Positions 26,342-35,327 of a stretch of 64,000 bases of DNA are shown here, piece after piece. The notes beneath the pieces are model-generated. The model was not told where the DNA came from, searched no databases, and saw only the letters and a list, made by a program, of their open reading frames with translations. The position numbers and the translations under genes are program-made. Source of the stretch: Streptococcus suis (GTDB lineage: Bacteria > Bacillota > Bacilli > Lactobacillales > Streptococcaceae); assembly GCF_902702775.1 (NCBI RefSeq), contig NZ_LR738724.1, positions 930,001-994,000 on the forward strand, in the 5' to 3' direction. Each line of letters begins with the position of its first letter. The stretch's first letter is position 1.

Positions 26342-27352
26342 TTGACAGTCTTTTTCTGGTTATTTTTAGCGGCTATCAGTCTGTTTGCTCTCATCTATTT
26401 CTGGGAACGGCGGTCGATTTTTATCTCACTGTTTGCCTTGAATATCCTCGTCTGGGCTTTGGCATGGATTATCTCAACAGGCATTCTCGAAAACAATGAA
26501 ATCTTACGTTTGCTGGCTATAAACATGGCTATGGTGCTCTTTTTAGCCTTGTTAAGCGGTCCATTTGTCTTGCTTTTCACACTTTATCTGAATGGCTTTC
26601 AGATTTTGAAGAGAGAAGGGGTTCGCTTCCATAATTTCCTATCCATGGGACTGGCGGTTGCCCTGACTTACTATCTCTTCATCGCTCCCTTTGTGGTTCA
26701 ATCCCTTTCAGGCATCAGCTTTTTCATCATGCTGTTCCTCTACGTTAGTTTTTTGGTGTCATATGCTATTATCATCAGCATGCTCTATACCACGTCTAGC
26801 TTTGTCAACTTGGTCAATCTCTTTCCAGGCAAGCTTGATTATGTGGTGGTCTTAGGTGCTGGCTTGATTGGTGACAAGGTAACGCCACTTTTGGCTTCGC
26901 GGATTGAAAAAGGCATAGCGATCTACCAGAAGCATCCTGGCAGCAAGCTCATCATGTCAGGCGGACAGGGTCCTGATGAACTCTTGGCAGAGGCGCAGGC
27001 CATGGCTAATTATGCCTTGGAAAAGGGTATTCCTGAGGAAGATATTGTGATAGAAAACCAATCAACCAATACCGAGGAAAACTTGAAATTTTCCTATGCC
27101 CTGATGAAACCTGGCAGTCGCTTTGCACTTGTAACCAATTACTATCACGTTTTCAGAGCTCTGCTATTGGCACGAAAACTGAAAATCAAGTGTATCGGCT
27201 ACGGAGCAAAGACAAAATTTTACTTTAGCCTAAATGCCTTTATTCGGGAATTTGTTGGCTATGTGGTCATGAGTCGAAAGACGCATTTGGTATTTTTGAG
27301 CATCGTGTCAATCCTTTATCTGATTGGAATGATTATCAGTTTAATGCTTTAA
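26342..27352 (+). CDS. YdcF/ElyC-like (DUF218) membrane protein
   Basis: This 336-residue protein has about five N-terminal membrane helices (to about residue 160), then a DUF218 domain: YVVVLGAGLIGDKVTPLLASR near 168, SKLIMSGGQGPDE, and ENQSTNTEENLKFSYAL, ending with another hydrophobic segment. ElyC/SanA/YdcF proteins affect envelope polymer synthesis in other bacteria. The function here is not known. The start is a TTG at 26342 with AGGGGGA 10 bases before it. No ATG nearby gives the helix-rich N-terminus. It lies 2 bases after the rnhB stop. A strong terminator overlaps its stop codon. Confidence 0.85.
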   Translation: MTVFFWLFLAAISLFALIYFWERRSIFISLFALNILVWALAWIISTGILENNEILRLLAINMAMVLFLALLSGPFVLLFTLYLNGFQILKREGVRFHNFLSMGLAVALTYYLFIAPFVVQSLSGISFFIMLFLYVSFLVSYAIIISMLYTTSSFVNLVNLFPGKLDYVVVLGAGLIGDKVTPLLASRIEKGIAIYQKHPGSKLIMSGGQGPDELLAEAQAMANYALEKGIPEEDIVIENQSTNTEENLKFSYALMKPGSRFALVTNYYHVFRALLLARKLKIKCIGYGAKTKFYFSLNAFIREFVGYVVMSRKTHLVFLSIVSILYLIGMIISLML

Positions 27353-27388
27353 GAAAACAGCCTCTAGGTTTCTAGAAGCTGTTTTCTT
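27351..27388. terminator. Bidirectional terminator between convergent genes
   Basis: AAGAAAACAGC (27351-27361) pairs with GCTGTTTTCTT (27378-27388), T-rich on both strands, between the convergent ydcF-like and trhA genes. Confidence 0.9.
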
Positions 27389-28037
27389 ATAACATAAAGT
27401 AGACAATGGCGATATATTGCAGTGCTGAAGCCAGTAGGATAAAGAGATGCCAAATCATGTGGAAATAGGGCTTTTTCTTAGCGTAGAAGAGGGCTCCAAT
27501 AGTATAAGATAAACCACCAGCCAGCATCAAAATTCCGAAAACAAGTCCAGTCTTTTGAAGAATGGCTGGCAAGATAAAGACAACCAACCAGCCCATAAAG
27601 AGATAGAGAAAAAGGCTGAATTTTTCATTGATTTTTTTGGCGAAAATTTTATAGAGAATGCCAAAAATGGTTAATCCCCATTGTAAACCAACAATTAGAT
27701 ACCCCAACCAACCACCGATCAAGGATAGGGCAACAGGTGTGTAGCTTCCAGCGATAGCAATGTAAATCATGCTGTGGTCGATAATCCTTAGGATGTATTT
27801 GTGAGTAGAAGCGTAGGGCATGGAGTGGTAGATGGAAGAGGATAGGAACATGAGAAATAGGCTGATGACAAAGATAGTCATGCCGACCACAGCAGTCACG
27901 TTATAATCTTGAAAAGAATGGATAGCAGTAATGGGGAGTAAGACCAACATAAGCAGGGCTCCGACTGCATGGGTGACGCTATTTGCGACTTCTTCGCCAA
28001 AAGACAATTTCAGACTTAATTTCAAACTAGGATTCAT
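27387..28037 (-). CDS. trhA: Hemolysin III family (TrhA/YqfA) membrane protein
   Basis: This 216-residue, seven-helix integral membrane protein belongs to the PAQR-like hemolysin III family. The N-terminus SFGEEVANSVTHAVGALLM holds the family's Glu/His motif. SSSIYHSMP near residue 66 with HSMIYIAIAGSYTP and a late MIWHLFILLAS carry the conserved Ser/His/Asp set that may bind zinc. The family is linked to membrane homeostasis more than to true haemolysis. It overlaps the upstream DUF1836 gene by 11 bases, so both are co-transcribed. Ribosome site AAAGGAG sits just before the ATG. Confidence 0.9.
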   Translation of the reverse strand: MNPSLKLSLKLSFGEEVANSVTHAVGALLMLVLLPITAIHSFQDYNVTAVVGMTIFVISLFLMFLSSSIYHSMPYASTHKYILRIIDHSMIYIAIAGSYTPVALSLIGGWLGYLIVGLQWGLTIFGILYKIFAKKINEKFSLFLYLFMGWLVVFILPAILQKTGLVFGILMLAGGLSYTIGALFYAKKKPYFHMIWHLFILLASALQYIAIVYFML

Positions 28038-28473
28038 GGTGACTCCTTTCTAACTCCATAGTGAGTTGACGGGTTTTGTAATATAGTTTAACAGACTGGC
28101 AGGCATAACGAATGATTTCAGGCGTATCGTTGCTTTCTTCATTTCGCATGCAGTCAACAAAATGATTGTATAAGGTTTCAGAACTGTCTGTCTGGAGTAG
28201 AAGATTTAAGGTCTGACTGATTTCTTGAATGGAAAAGACATTTTTTAAGATAGTCAATGCTATCAAGCGGGCAACTTGCTGTTTTTGATATTTTTTCTTA
28301 ATAGGTTTTTCAAGCTGTTTATGTTTGACGTAGTTGTTTATCATAGAGGCCGTCAAACTTTTTTGTTCCAATAGCTCTGATGAAGTGGTCGTCTGATTAA
28401 CATACAGCAGAACTTGGTCCAAATATAAATCTAAATCAGGTAATTCATGCCAGTAGGGAATAGTTTGTTTCAT
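28027..28473 (-). CDS. DUF1836 family protein
   Basis: This 148-residue protein has the pattern of DUF1836: WHELPDLDLYLDQVLLYVNQ at the start, LTASMINNYVKHK near 42-54 resembling a MerR-like winged helix, and KKYQKQQVARLIALTILKN. The HTH-like segment suggests DNA binding, so it could be a local regulator of trhA, with which it overlaps by 11 bases. Function is unproven. The sequence before it contains a TATAAT-like box on the minus strand around 28514. Confidence 0.75.
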   Translation of the reverse strand: MKQTIPYWHELPDLDLYLDQVLLYVNQTTTSSELLEQKSLTASMINNYVKHKQLEKPIKKKYQKQQVARLIALTILKNVFSIQEISQTLNLLLQTDSSETLYNHFVDCMRNEESNDTPEIIRYACQSVKLYYKTRQLTMELERSHHES

Positions 28474-28569
28474 GATTATCTACTTACTTTTATCTAGTAT
28501 CGATAACTAGATTATATAATTTTTAAAAAATAAAGTAAAGAAAAAGGGTACTTCCTTTCCGAAATACCC

Positions 28570-28881
28570 TTATTTCACAATCAATCCGTCCCAAGCATCC
28601 ATGCCACCTGCAATATCATTTGCCTTATATCCCTTAGATGACATGATTTCTCTGGCCAGCTTGCTACGTTTTCCACTTTTACAGATGAGTAGATAGTGTT
28701 GGTCGACTGGTCCATCCAATGCGGCAATCTTATCCATAGGACAATTAATAGCACCATCAATATGACCAGCTGAATATTCTTCTGGGTCACGAACGTCTAG
28801 TAATTGCACCGATTCAGTTTGTATCAACCCAAGCAATTCTGCAGCAGTCAAAGTTATAGTTTGTTCATGTTTTTCTTGCAT
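28570..28881 (-). CDS. Rhodanese-like domain protein
   Basis: This single-domain rhodanese of 103 residues has [25 protein letters not shown] near the N-terminus (substrate strand) and the active-site loop [14 protein letters not shown] with the catalytic Cys near residue 68. Such proteins carry sulfane sulphur or act in thiosulphate transfer. It is monocistronic, with GAGGGAA upstream of ATG 28881. Confidence 0.9.
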   Translation of the reverse strand: MQEKHEQTITLTAAELLGLIQTESVQLLDVRDPEEYSAGHIDGAINCPMDKIAALDGPVDQHYLLICKSGKRSKLAREIMSSKGYKANDIAGGMDAWDGLIVK

Positions 28882-29010
28882 GATTCCCTCTTTCGTTGGT
28901 TTAAATTAATAAGAACAATACCAAATCTTAGCTGGACTTGTCAAGAAGGATTGACTTTTAGATTAATAAAACCTAAGATATGTATTAAGAAGAAAAAAAG
29001 GAGCAGATGT

Positions 29011-29568
29011 ATGCTGACTGAAAAAGAAAAGATGATAGCTGGGCAATTTTATATGGCAGCAGATCCAGAACTTAGACAAATGAGAACGCTGGCTCGCCAA
29101 AAGATGCAGGACTTCAATAATGAATTAGATGGCTCTATACGTTCTCAAATCTTGAAAAACTGGTTTGGAGCTACAGGAGAGCGGATTTACATGGAGCCAA
29201 ATTTCTACTGTGATTACGGAAGTAACATCCATGTCGGAGAGGATTTTTATGCTAATTTCAACTGTACTATGCTTGATGTCTGTCCGATACGAATTGGGAA
29301 AAATGCCATGCTTGGTCCCAATGTGCAATTGTTGACTCCCTTGCATCCCTTGGACCCTGACGAACGCAATTCTGGCTTGGAATACGGGGCTCCTATTACC
29401 ATTGGTGATAATTTCTGGGCTGGTGGTGGTGTGACAATCTTACCAGGCGTGACCTTGGGGGACAATATCGTTGTTGGTGCTGGTTCTGTTGTAACCAAGT
29501 CTTTTGGTGATAATGTCGTTTTAGCGGGAAATCCTGCGCGTGTTATCAAAGAAATACCTCAAAAATAA
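29011..29568 (+). CDS. Maltose/galactoside O-acetyltransferase family protein
   Basis: A 185-residue acetyl-CoA dependent sugar O-acetyltransferase of the LacA/Maa group. The N-terminal [18 protein letters not shown] is the maltose acetyltransferase helix domain. The rest is a left-handed beta-helix with hexapeptide repeats, the catalytic His in [14 protein letters not shown], and [20 protein letters not shown] near 130-150. Substrate is unclear. ATG 29011 follows AAAGGAGCAG and replaces the longer frame from 28804, whose extra residues run through the divergent promoter region. Confidence 0.9.
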   Translation: MLTEKEKMIAGQFYMAADPELRQMRTLARQKMQDFNNELDGSIRSQILKNWFGATGERIYMEPNFYCDYGSNIHVGEDFYANFNCTMLDVCPIRIGKNAMLGPNVQLLTPLHPLDPDERNSGLEYGAPITIGDNFWAGGGVTILPGVTLGDNIVVGAGSVVTKSFGDNVVLAGNPARVIKEIPQK

Positions 29569-29600
29569 TTCTTCCATTTGGGAGAATTTTTTCTTTCCAT

Positions 29601-29608
29601 TACGAACA
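29601..29608 (+). promoter_or_regulatory. Weak candidate cin-box upstream of dprA
   Basis: TACGAACA differs by one base from the streptococcal ComX box TACGAATA and is preceded by a T-rich stretch, but it sits only 20 bases before the dprA start, which leaves little room for a leader. Confidence 0.3.
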
Positions 29609-29628
29609 ATAAGAATGAGGTGAAGAAA

Positions 29629-30471
29629 ATGAATAATTTTGAATTGTTTAAATGGAAAAAAGCAGGTTTGACCAATCTTAATGTGAATAAAGTTTTGGCC
29701 TATCAAGAAAAACACGGTAAAAAATTGACCTTACGTAATGTCGCTGTAGTGTCTGAATGTAAAAATCCAGTGCTATTTATGGAAAATTATAAGAATCTAG
29801 ATACAAAAGCCTGTCGCGAGGAATTTAATAAGTATCCATCATTTTCAATTTTAGATGACATCTATCCTTTGGCACTCAAACAGATTTACAATCCGCCTGT
29901 ACTTTTATTTTATCAAGGGGATTTAGAATTGCTGGAAAAATCAAAGCTGGCAGTTGTTGGTACACGAAATGCCAGTAAAAATGGTGTTCAGTCAGTTCAG
30001 AAGATTATCAAGGAATTGAGTAATCGCTTTGTCATTGTTAGTGGTTTGGCAAGAGGAATTGATACGGCTGCCCACATCGCCAGTTTGAAAAATGGAGGCC
30101 AAACCATTGCTGTAATTGGAACAGGTTTGGATAAGGTCTATCCCAAAGAAAACAAGGACTTGCAGACCTACATTGGCAAACACCATTTAGTATTAACAGA
30201 GTATGAAGCTGGTGCTCAGCCACTCAAATACCATTTCCCAGAACGTAACCGCATCATTGCTGGGTTGGTAGAAGGTCTGGTAGTCTGTGAGGCAAAAATG
30301 CGGTCTGGTAGCTTGATTACCTGCGAACGTGCCTTGGAAGAAGGGAGAGAAGTCTATGCTATTCCAGGTTCCATTATGGACGGAAAATCAGATGGTTGTC
30401 ATCATCTGATTCAAGAGGGGGCAAAGTGCATCACATCAGGCTTGGACATCATTTCTGAGTATAAATTTTAA
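29629..30471 (+). CDS. dprA: DNA processing protein DprA
   Basis: This protein of 280 residues loads RecA on incoming single-stranded DNA during transformation. The Rossmann-like core contains LAVVGTRNASKNG near residue 106, IVSGLARGIDTAAHIASL near 138, and AVIGTGLDKVYPKEN. The loop PLKYHFPERNRIIAGL and KMRSGSLITCERALEEGREVY-like end match the family. It has a normal length, so natural competence genes may be intact. Start 29629 is preferred over 29578, since AGGTGAAG precedes it. In streptococci it is induced by ComX late in competence. Confidence 0.96.
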   Translation: MNNFELFKWKKAGLTNLNVNKVLAYQEKHGKKLTLRNVAVVSECKNPVLFMENYKNLDTKACREEFNKYPSFSILDDIYPLALKQIYNPPVLLFYQGDLELLEKSKLAVVGTRNASKNGVQSVQKIIKELSNRFVIVSGLARGIDTAAHIASLKNGGQTIAVIGTGLDKVYPKENKDLQTYIGKHHLVLTEYEAGAQPLKYHFPERNRIIAGLVEGLVVCEAKMRSGSLITCERALEEGREVYAIPGSIMDGKSDGCHHLIQEGAKCITSGLDIISEYKF

Positions 30472-30563
30472 AACAAGTCTTCCTATAGGAAAATAAATAT
30501 CTTGACACTGACTGAAAAATAGTATATTCTTTGTGAGGTTAAAAATATTTGTAAGGTATAAGA

Positions 30564-32657
30564 ATGGCTACAAAAACAGTTAGTAAGAAAAAAACAACAA
30601 CCAAGAAAAATCTCGTTATTGTAGAGTCGCCTGCTAAGGCAAAAACAATCGAAAAATATCTTGGTAAAAATTATAAGGTCGTTGCTTCAGTCGGGCATAT
30701 TCGAGATTTGAAGAAATCTAGTATGTCTATTGACTTTGATAACAACTATGCACCTGAGTACATCAACATACGTGGAAAAGGACCACTCATCAATTCTTTG
30801 AAAAAAGAAGCAAAAAATGCTAAGCAAGTCTTTCTCGCGAGTGACCCGGACCGCGAAGGAGAAGCAATTTCTTGGCATTTGGCTCACATTTTGGGATTGG
30901 ACGCAAACGATAAAAACCGTGTTGTCTTTAATGAAATTACAAAAGATGCAGTAAAAAATGCCTTTCAGGAGCCACGTGCTATTAACCTAGACTTGGTAGA
31001 TGCCCAACAAGCTCGACGCGTCTTAGACCGTATTGTAGGATACTCTATCTCACCTATTTTATGGAAGAAAGTCAAAAAAGGTCTGTCAGCAGGACGTGTT
31101 CAATCGGTTGCTCTCAAATTAATAATCGACCGTGAAAATGAAATCAGCAATTTCAAACCAGAAGAATATTGGACAATTGATGCAACCTTCAAAAAGGGGA
31201 GCAAGAAATTCCAGGCTTCATTCTACGGTATAGATGGAAAGAAAACTAAAATTGAAAACAATGAGCAGGTTAAAGAAATTCTTGCCCGACTTGATGGAGA
31301 TGATTTCTTAGTAGAACAGGTTGAGCGTAAGGAACGCAAACGAAATGCACCTCTGCCTTACACAACTTCTACTATGCAGATGGATGCGGCTAATAAAATC
31401 AATTTCCGTACTCGTAAAACCATGATGGTTGCCCAACAACTTTATGAGGGTGTCAGTCTTGGCGCAGGTGGTACCCAAGGTTTGATCACCTATATGCGTA
31501 CGGATTCAACACGTATTAGCCCTGTTGCACAAGCACAAGCTGCTGACTTTATCACGGAGCGTTTTGGTGCTACCTATTCAAAGCATGGTAACAAAGTAAA
31601 AAATGCCAGTGGTGCACAAGATGCCCACGAAGCCATTCGTCCATCAAATGTTAACTTAACACCTGAATCAATTGCAAAATATCTGGACAAGGACCAATTA
31701 CGACTATATACACTGATTTGGAATCGTTTTGTCGCAAGTCAGATGGCTGCAGCAGTTTTTGATACCATGAGTGTTCGTTTGGGTCAAAATGGTATTGTCT
31801 TTGCTGCTAATGGTAGCCAAGTAAAATTCGATGGTTATATGGCGGTCTATAACGACGCTGATAAAAATAAAATGTTGCCAGATATGGAACAAGGTGACAC
31901 GGTGGTACGCGCGTCAACAAATCCAGAACAACACTTTACTCAGCCACCAGCTCGCTACTCTGAAGCAACCTTAATTAAAACATTAGAAGAGAATGGTGTA
32001 GGTCGCCCGTCAACCTATGCACCAACAATTGAAACCATTCAAAAACGTTACTATGTTAAGCTTGCGGCTAAGCGATTCGAACCAACTGAACTCGGAGAAA
32101 TCGTTAATAAGCTGATTGTTGAGTTCTTCCCAGATATTGTCAATGTCAAATTTACAGCCGATATGGAACAAAAATTGGATGATGTAGAAATCGGGAAAGA
32201 GCAGTGGCAGAAGGTCATTGACGGTTTCTATCAGCCATTCAAGGTAGAATTATCTAAGGCAGAAGAACAGATGGAAAAAATCCAAATTAAGGATGAACCA
32301 GCTGGCTTTGACTGTGATGTTTGTGGTCATGAAATGGTCATCAAGTTAGGTCGCTTTGGAAAATTCTATGCATGTAGCAATTTCCCTGATTGCCGCAATA
32401 CCAAGCAAATCACTAAAGAAATCGGTGTGACTTGTCCGGTTTGCCAAAAAGGTCAGGTGATTGAACGCAAGAGCAAACGCAATCGTCTTTTCTATGGTTG
32501 CGATCGCTACCCAGAGTGTGAATTTACTTCTTGGGACAAGCCAGTCGGACGTTCTTGTCCGAAATGCGACCACTATCTCGTTGAGAAAAAAGTTCGTGGT
32601 GGTGGTAAACAAGTTGTCTGTCCAAATGGTGACTACGAAGAAGACAAGATTAAATAA
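30564..32657 (+). CDS. topA: DNA topoisomerase I
   Basis: This type IA topoisomerase of 697 residues relaxes negative supercoils. The TOPRIM domain starts [19 protein letters not shown] near residue 17 with ASDPDREGE near 91. The active-site Tyr is in [12 protein letters not shown] near 310. The C-terminus has two complete four-Cys zinc ribbons (CDVCGHEM...CSNFPDC near 573 and CPVCQKGQ...CDRYPEC near 622) and a third, shorter one (CPKCDHYL...VVCPNGDY) that seems to lack its last Cys. A TTGACA at 30502 with TATATT at 30523 may be the promoter, though the spacing of 15 is short. Confidence 0.97.
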   Translation: MATKTVSKKKTTTKKNLVIVESPAKAKTIEKYLGKNYKVVASVGHIRDLKKSSMSIDFDNNYAPEYINIRGKGPLINSLKKEAKNAKQVFLASDPDREGEAISWHLAHILGLDANDKNRVVFNEITKDAVKNAFQEPRAINLDLVDAQQARRVLDRIVGYSISPILWKKVKKGLSAGRVQSVALKLIIDRENEISNFKPEEYWTIDATFKKGSKKFQASFYGIDGKKTKIENNEQVKEILARLDGDDFLVEQVERKERKRNAPLPYTTSTMQMDAANKINFRTRKTMMVAQQLYEGVSLGAGGTQGLITYMRTDSTRISPVAQAQAADFITERFGATYSKHGNKVKNASGAQDAHEAIRPSNVNLTPESIAKYLDKDQLRLYTLIWNRFVASQMAAAVFDTMSVRLGQNGIVFAANGSQVKFDGYMAVYNDADKNKMLPDMEQGDTVVRASTNPEQHFTQPPARYSEATLIKTLEENGVGRPSTYAPTIETIQKRYYVKLAAKRFEPTELGEIVNKLIVEFFPDIVNVKFTADMEQKLDDVEIGKEQWQKVIDGFYQPFKVELSKAEEQMEKIQIKDEPAGFDCDVCGHEMVIKLGRFGKFYACSNFPDCRNTKQITKEIGVTCPVCQKGQVIERKSKRNRLFYGCDRYPECEFTSWDKPVGRSCPKCDHYLVEKKVRGGGKQVVCPNGDYEEDKIK

Positions 32658-32662
32658 GATTA

Positions 32663-32698
32663 AACTGCTATTCTCAAGGGAATGGCAGTTGTTTTTTA
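32663..32698 (+). terminator. topA terminator
   Basis: AACTGCTATTC (from 32663) pairs with GAATGGCAGTT (32680-32690), followed by GTTTTTT. Confidence 0.82.
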
Positions 32699-32771
32699 TA
32701 GTCATGTTAGTTTATCTTAGCTTACTTCGACAAGCGAGAAGCTGGGTAAAAAGTCCATCATCACTTCTCAA

Positions 32772-32968
32772 GGTTAGTGTCAACATCTCAGAGCAGTGGT
32801 TGATTGGGTTTAACAGGCCGGTGGAGTAAAATTGTTCAGTGAACTGTTTCAGCCTGAGTTTAGAAATGAAAAAATCGAGCTAAAAAGGTTGGAGATAGGA
32901 TTTGCGAAGCAAATCACAGCAACTCGTGTTTCACATTCCAAGTCTGACCTCTACAACTGAAGCGAACT
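32772..32968. repeat. Hairpin-rich intergenic repeat element, copy B (inverted relative to copy A)
   Basis: In the non-coding gap between topA and rplJ, 32772-32816 equals the reverse complement of 24000-24044 with one mismatch. After a divergent stretch, the part from GGTTGGAGATA near 32887 to GAAGCGAAC near 32967 again aligns with the reverse complement of copy A, including GATTTGCGAAGCAAATC. The repeat appears to be a mosaic intergenic family rather than a gene. No open frame there resembles a protein. Confidence 0.85.
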
Positions 32969-33018
32969 AAACGGCAATACCAGTTTGAAAAAATGTTTAA
33001 AAAAATAGGATAAAAGTC

Positions 33019-33047
33019 TTGCATTATTGAAAATACTGTGTTATGAT
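33019..33047 (+). promoter_or_regulatory. Promoter of rplJ-rplL
   Basis: TTGCAT (33019-33024) and TATGAT (33042-33047) have a 17-base spacer, and the -10 is extended by TG at 33039-33040. Confidence 0.75.
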
Positions 33048-33058
33048 AATTGAGGTTT

Positions 33059-33200
33059 GAAAAAACTGACCTAAGACAGTAGGGGAGCTGGACTCATAAA
33101 CATCCTACCGAGGCACAAAACGATTATTGAGATAAACGTATTTGTACTTTCGTGTCTAGGTTTAGGTGCGATTTTTTTGTGCCTAGCCCAAAATAAAAAC
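33059..33200 (+). ncRNA. Ribosomal protein L10 leader
   Basis: The leader between the promoter and rplJ contains stems expected of the L10 autoregulatory leader: GTAGG with CCTAC around 33080-33108, and AGGCACAAAA near 33112 facing TTTTTTTGTGCCTA near 33174. In Firmicutes, L10 (with L12) binds this RNA and lowers its own synthesis. The pairing with a T-run suggests a terminator conformation. A covariance search would confirm it. Confidence 0.78.
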
Positions 33201-33212
33201 GGAGGTAAAAAA

Positions 33213-33707
33213 ATGAGTGAAGCTATTATCGCTAAAAAAGCGGAATTAGTAAATGCCGTTGCTGAGCAAATGAAAGCTGCAACATCTATCGTTGTTGTAG
33301 ACGCTCGTGGTTTGACAGTAGAACAAGATACAGTTCTTCGTCGTAACTTGCGTGGTGCAGAAGTTGAGTACAAAGTTATCAAAAACTCAATCTTGCGTCG
33401 TGCTGCTGAGCAAGCTGGTCTTGAAGGGCTTGCAGAATTGTTTGTAGGTCCATCTGCAGTTGCATTCTCAAATGATGCAGTTGCTCCAGCTAAAACAATT
33501 TACGATTTCGCGAAAACTGCTGATGCTCTTGAAATCAAAGGTGGAGCTGTAGAAGGTAAAGTTTCTTCTAAAGAAGAAATCGAAGCACTTGCTACATTGC
33601 CAAACCGCGAAGGCATGCTTTCTATGTTGCTTTCTGTACTTCAAGCGCCAGTTCGCAACGTTGCATACGCTGTCAAAGCTGTTGCAGAAAAAGAAGACGC
33701 AGCTTAA
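33213..33707 (+). CDS. rplJ: 50S ribosomal protein L10
   Basis: This 164-residue stalk base protein links L12 dimers to 23S r[23 protein letters not shown] and [12 protein letters not shown] near the N-terminus and [15 protein letters not shown] are family hallmarks. The C-terminal helix that binds L12 ends [18 protein letters not shown] 6-7 bases upstream marks ATG 33213. The frame from 33177 begins in the leader. It is followed by rplL after 65 bases. Confidence 0.98.
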   Translation: MSEAIIAKKAELVNAVAEQMKAATSIVVVDARGLTVEQDTVLRRNLRGAEVEYKVIKNSILRRAAEQAGLEGLAELFVGPSAVAFSNDAVAPAKTIYDFAKTADALEIKGGAVEGKVSSKEEIEALATLPNREGMLSMLLSVLQAPVRNVAYAVKAVAEKEDAA

Positions 33708-33772
33708 TGCGTCAGAGCGTAGCTGCTTAGTGCTACAAACTATTTAAAAACCTAAATTGGAGGAAAATCACA

Positions 33773-34138
33773 ATGGCATTGAACATTGAAAACATTATTG
33801 CTGAAATTAAAGAAGCTACTATCCTTGAGCTTAACGACCTTGTTAAAGCTATCGAAGAAGAATTTGGTGTAACTGCAGCTGCTCCTGTAGCTGTTGCTGC
33901 AGCTGGTGGTGCTGCTGAAGAAGCTAAAGATTCATTCGACGTTGAATTGACATCTGCTGGCGACAAAAAAGTTGGCGTTATCAAAGTTGTACGTGAAATT
34001 ACTGGTCTTGGTCTTAAAGAAGCTAAAGAGCTTGTTGACGGTGCACCAGCTATGGTTAAAGAAGGCGTTGCAACTGCAGAAGCTGAAGAAATCAAAGCTA
34101 AATTGGAAGAAGCAGGCGCTTCAGTTACTCTTAAATAA
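33773..34138 (+). CDS. rplL: 50S ribosomal protein L7/L12
   Basis: This 121-residue stalk protein recruits translation factors. It has the N-terminal dimer helix ([20 protein letters not shown]), an Ala/Gly-rich hinge ([16 protein letters not shown]) and the globular domain [24 protein letters not shown] region ending [10 protein letters not shown]. Its last 15 bases are the attachment core of an ICE. The reading frame and stop remain intact, so insertion leaves the protein unchanged. Confidence 0.98.
   Translation: MALNIENIIAEIKEATILELNDLVKAIEEEFGVTAAAPVAVAAAGGAAEEAKDSFDVELTSAGDKKVGVIKVVREITGLGLKEAKELVDGAPAMVKEGVATAEAEEIKAKLEEAGASVTLK
34124..34138 (+). other. ICE attachment site (attL core) at 3' end of rplL
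   Basis: GTTACTCTTAAATAA is the reverse complement of TTATTTAAGAGTAAC, the 15-base direct repeat known for ICESa2603-family elements inserted at rplL. ICE-type genes begin right after. The matching attR lies beyond the window. Confidence 0.85.
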
Positions 34139-34235
34139 GAGTCACATCATAATTAGATTGCGGAATCCCTATTTACCAGTCTTTGAGAGCGATAAGCGAT
34201 TGATAGAAACTGATAAATTAATTTGGTTTCCTGCC

Positions 34236-34275
34236 AAAAATCCTGCCAAAAATTCTTTGGCAGGATTTTTGTTTT
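34236..34275 (+). terminator. Terminator downstream of rplL
   Basis: AAAAATCCTGCCAAA (34236-34250), loop AATTC, TTTGGCAGGATTTTT (34256-34270) and more Ts. It lies just inside the ICE, so after insertion the ICE supplies this terminator for the rplJL message. Confidence 0.92.
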
Positions 34276-34287
34276 AATAAATTTTCG

Positions 34288-34320
34288 GGGGTAGACATTA
34301 AATTGTCTACCCCTTTTTTT
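34288..34320 (+). terminator. Strong intrinsic terminator before the ICE repA operon
   Basis: GGGGTAGACA (34288-34297) pairs with TGTCTACCCC (34304-34313) followed by seven Ts. It lies only 18 bases before the first ICE gene and may insulate the element from rplL transcription or attenuate repA. Confidence 0.92.
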
Positions 34321-34337
34321 GCGTTTTGGAGGTAATC

Positions 34338-34505
34338 ATGCAAAAGAAGGAAAAATCATCACGCCAAATCGTGATGTGCCATCTCGTGGCTATTTTAGGA
34401 GTTGATATTGAGAAAGCAACTCATCTGGTTGATGAATTGGAACAAGTAGGTTTAATCCGATTTGATGAATTCGGAAATGTTGGACTTTTAGTCTTGGAGG
34501 GATAA
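34338..34505 (+). CDS. Small ICE protein of unknown function
   Basis: This 55-residue frame begins MQKKEKSSRQIVMCHLVAIL, with a strong TTTGGAGGT site 7 bases upstream. The middle, DIEKATHLVDELEQVGLIRFDE, looks like a short winged-helix segment (helix, then a turn and beta hairpin), so DNA binding is conceivable. The stop TAA lies 2 bases before the ATG of repA, and the last codons contain its ribosome site (TTGGAGG). That tight coupling suggests a role with repA, possibly control. I do not recognise the family. Confidence 0.62.
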   Translation: MQKKEKSSRQIVMCHLVAILGVDIEKATHLVDELEQVGLIRFDEFGNVGLLVLEG

Positions 34506-34507
34506 TC

Positions 34508-35326
34508 ATGAAACGTATTACCGCTAATCAGTATCAGACATCAGAGCGTTATTATAAACTCCCAAAAGTCTTGTTTGAGAGTGAACGTTATAAGGATATG
34601 AAGCTGGAGGTTAAGGTAGCCTACGCGGTTTTAAAAGATCGGTTGGAGTTGTCTTTGAGTAAAGGTTGGATTGATGAGGATGGGGCTATTTATTTGATTT
34701 ATTCCAATTCAAATCTGATGGCACTATTAGGCTGTTCAAAGTCAAAATTACTTTCAATCAAAAAAAACTTACGTGACTATGGCTTAATTGATGAAGTCCA
34801 ACAGTCCTCTAGTGAAAGAGGTCGAATGGCAAATAAAATTTACTTGGGGGAATTAGAACATGATAATACCCCAGTCTTACATACAGACGGGGCTAGTGTT
34901 AAAAAAACACTAGGGGGGTCTCAAAGAAAGACGGGGCCGGTCTTAAATTCAGCCCCTAGTGAGACTGAAAGAAGTGAGACTAAATGTAGTGAAACTAAAG
35001 GGAGTGATTTCCTTATTGAGGATGAGGAGGAGAGACAGCTGGTAGATGAGAAACAAGAAGAAAACTTTACTGCAAAAGTCGATGGCGTGACCAAGTACGA
35101 TCGAGACTATATTTGGGGTTTGGTTCATGACCAGTTAAGACAGACAGGTCTATCTCAGTCAGCTAGTGACTATGCCATGATTTATTTTAGTGACCGTTAT
35201 CAGTATGCTTTGGAACATATGCGATTTGCTCGGTCAGCGGAAGTAATAGCTGAATACGTATTTAATGGTGTGCTATCAGAGTGGACCAAGCAACTGAGAC
35301 GACAAGAAGTAAAGGGAGGTGAATAA
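34508..35326 (+). CDS. repA: RepA_N-type replication initiator protein
   Basis: The 272-residue protein has the RepA N-terminal domain: ITANQYQTSERYYKLPKVL near the start, DMKLEVKVAYAVLKDRLELS, and IYLIYSNSNLMALLGCSKSK near 70-90 (winged helix). Then comes a charged linker rich in Thr/Ser/Glu repeats (SETERSETKCSETKGSD) and a C-terminal domain ending FARSAEVIAEYVFNGVLSEW. RepA_N proteins start theta replication of Firmicutes plasmids. In an ICE it would allow replication of the excised circle. The origin is often within the repA coding sequence. I see no clear iterons. Confidence 0.85.
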   Translation: MKRITANQYQTSERYYKLPKVLFESERYKDMKLEVKVAYAVLKDRLELSLSKGWIDEDGAIYLIYSNSNLMALLGCSKSKLLSIKKNLRDYGLIDEVQQSSSERGRMANKIYLGELEHDNTPVLHTDGASVKKTLGGSQRKTGPVLNSAPSETERSETKCSETKGSDFLIEDEEERQLVDEKQEENFTAKVDGVTKYDRDYIWGLVHDQLRQTGLSQSASDYAMIYFSDRYQYALEHMRFARSAEVIAEYVFNGVLSEWTKQLRRQEVKGGE

Positions 35327-35327
35327 G

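Noticed and set aside
32461-32829. 122-codon frame overlapping the topA end and the repeat
   Set aside because: Out of frame with conserved topA zinc ribbons and running through a terminator and repeat element.
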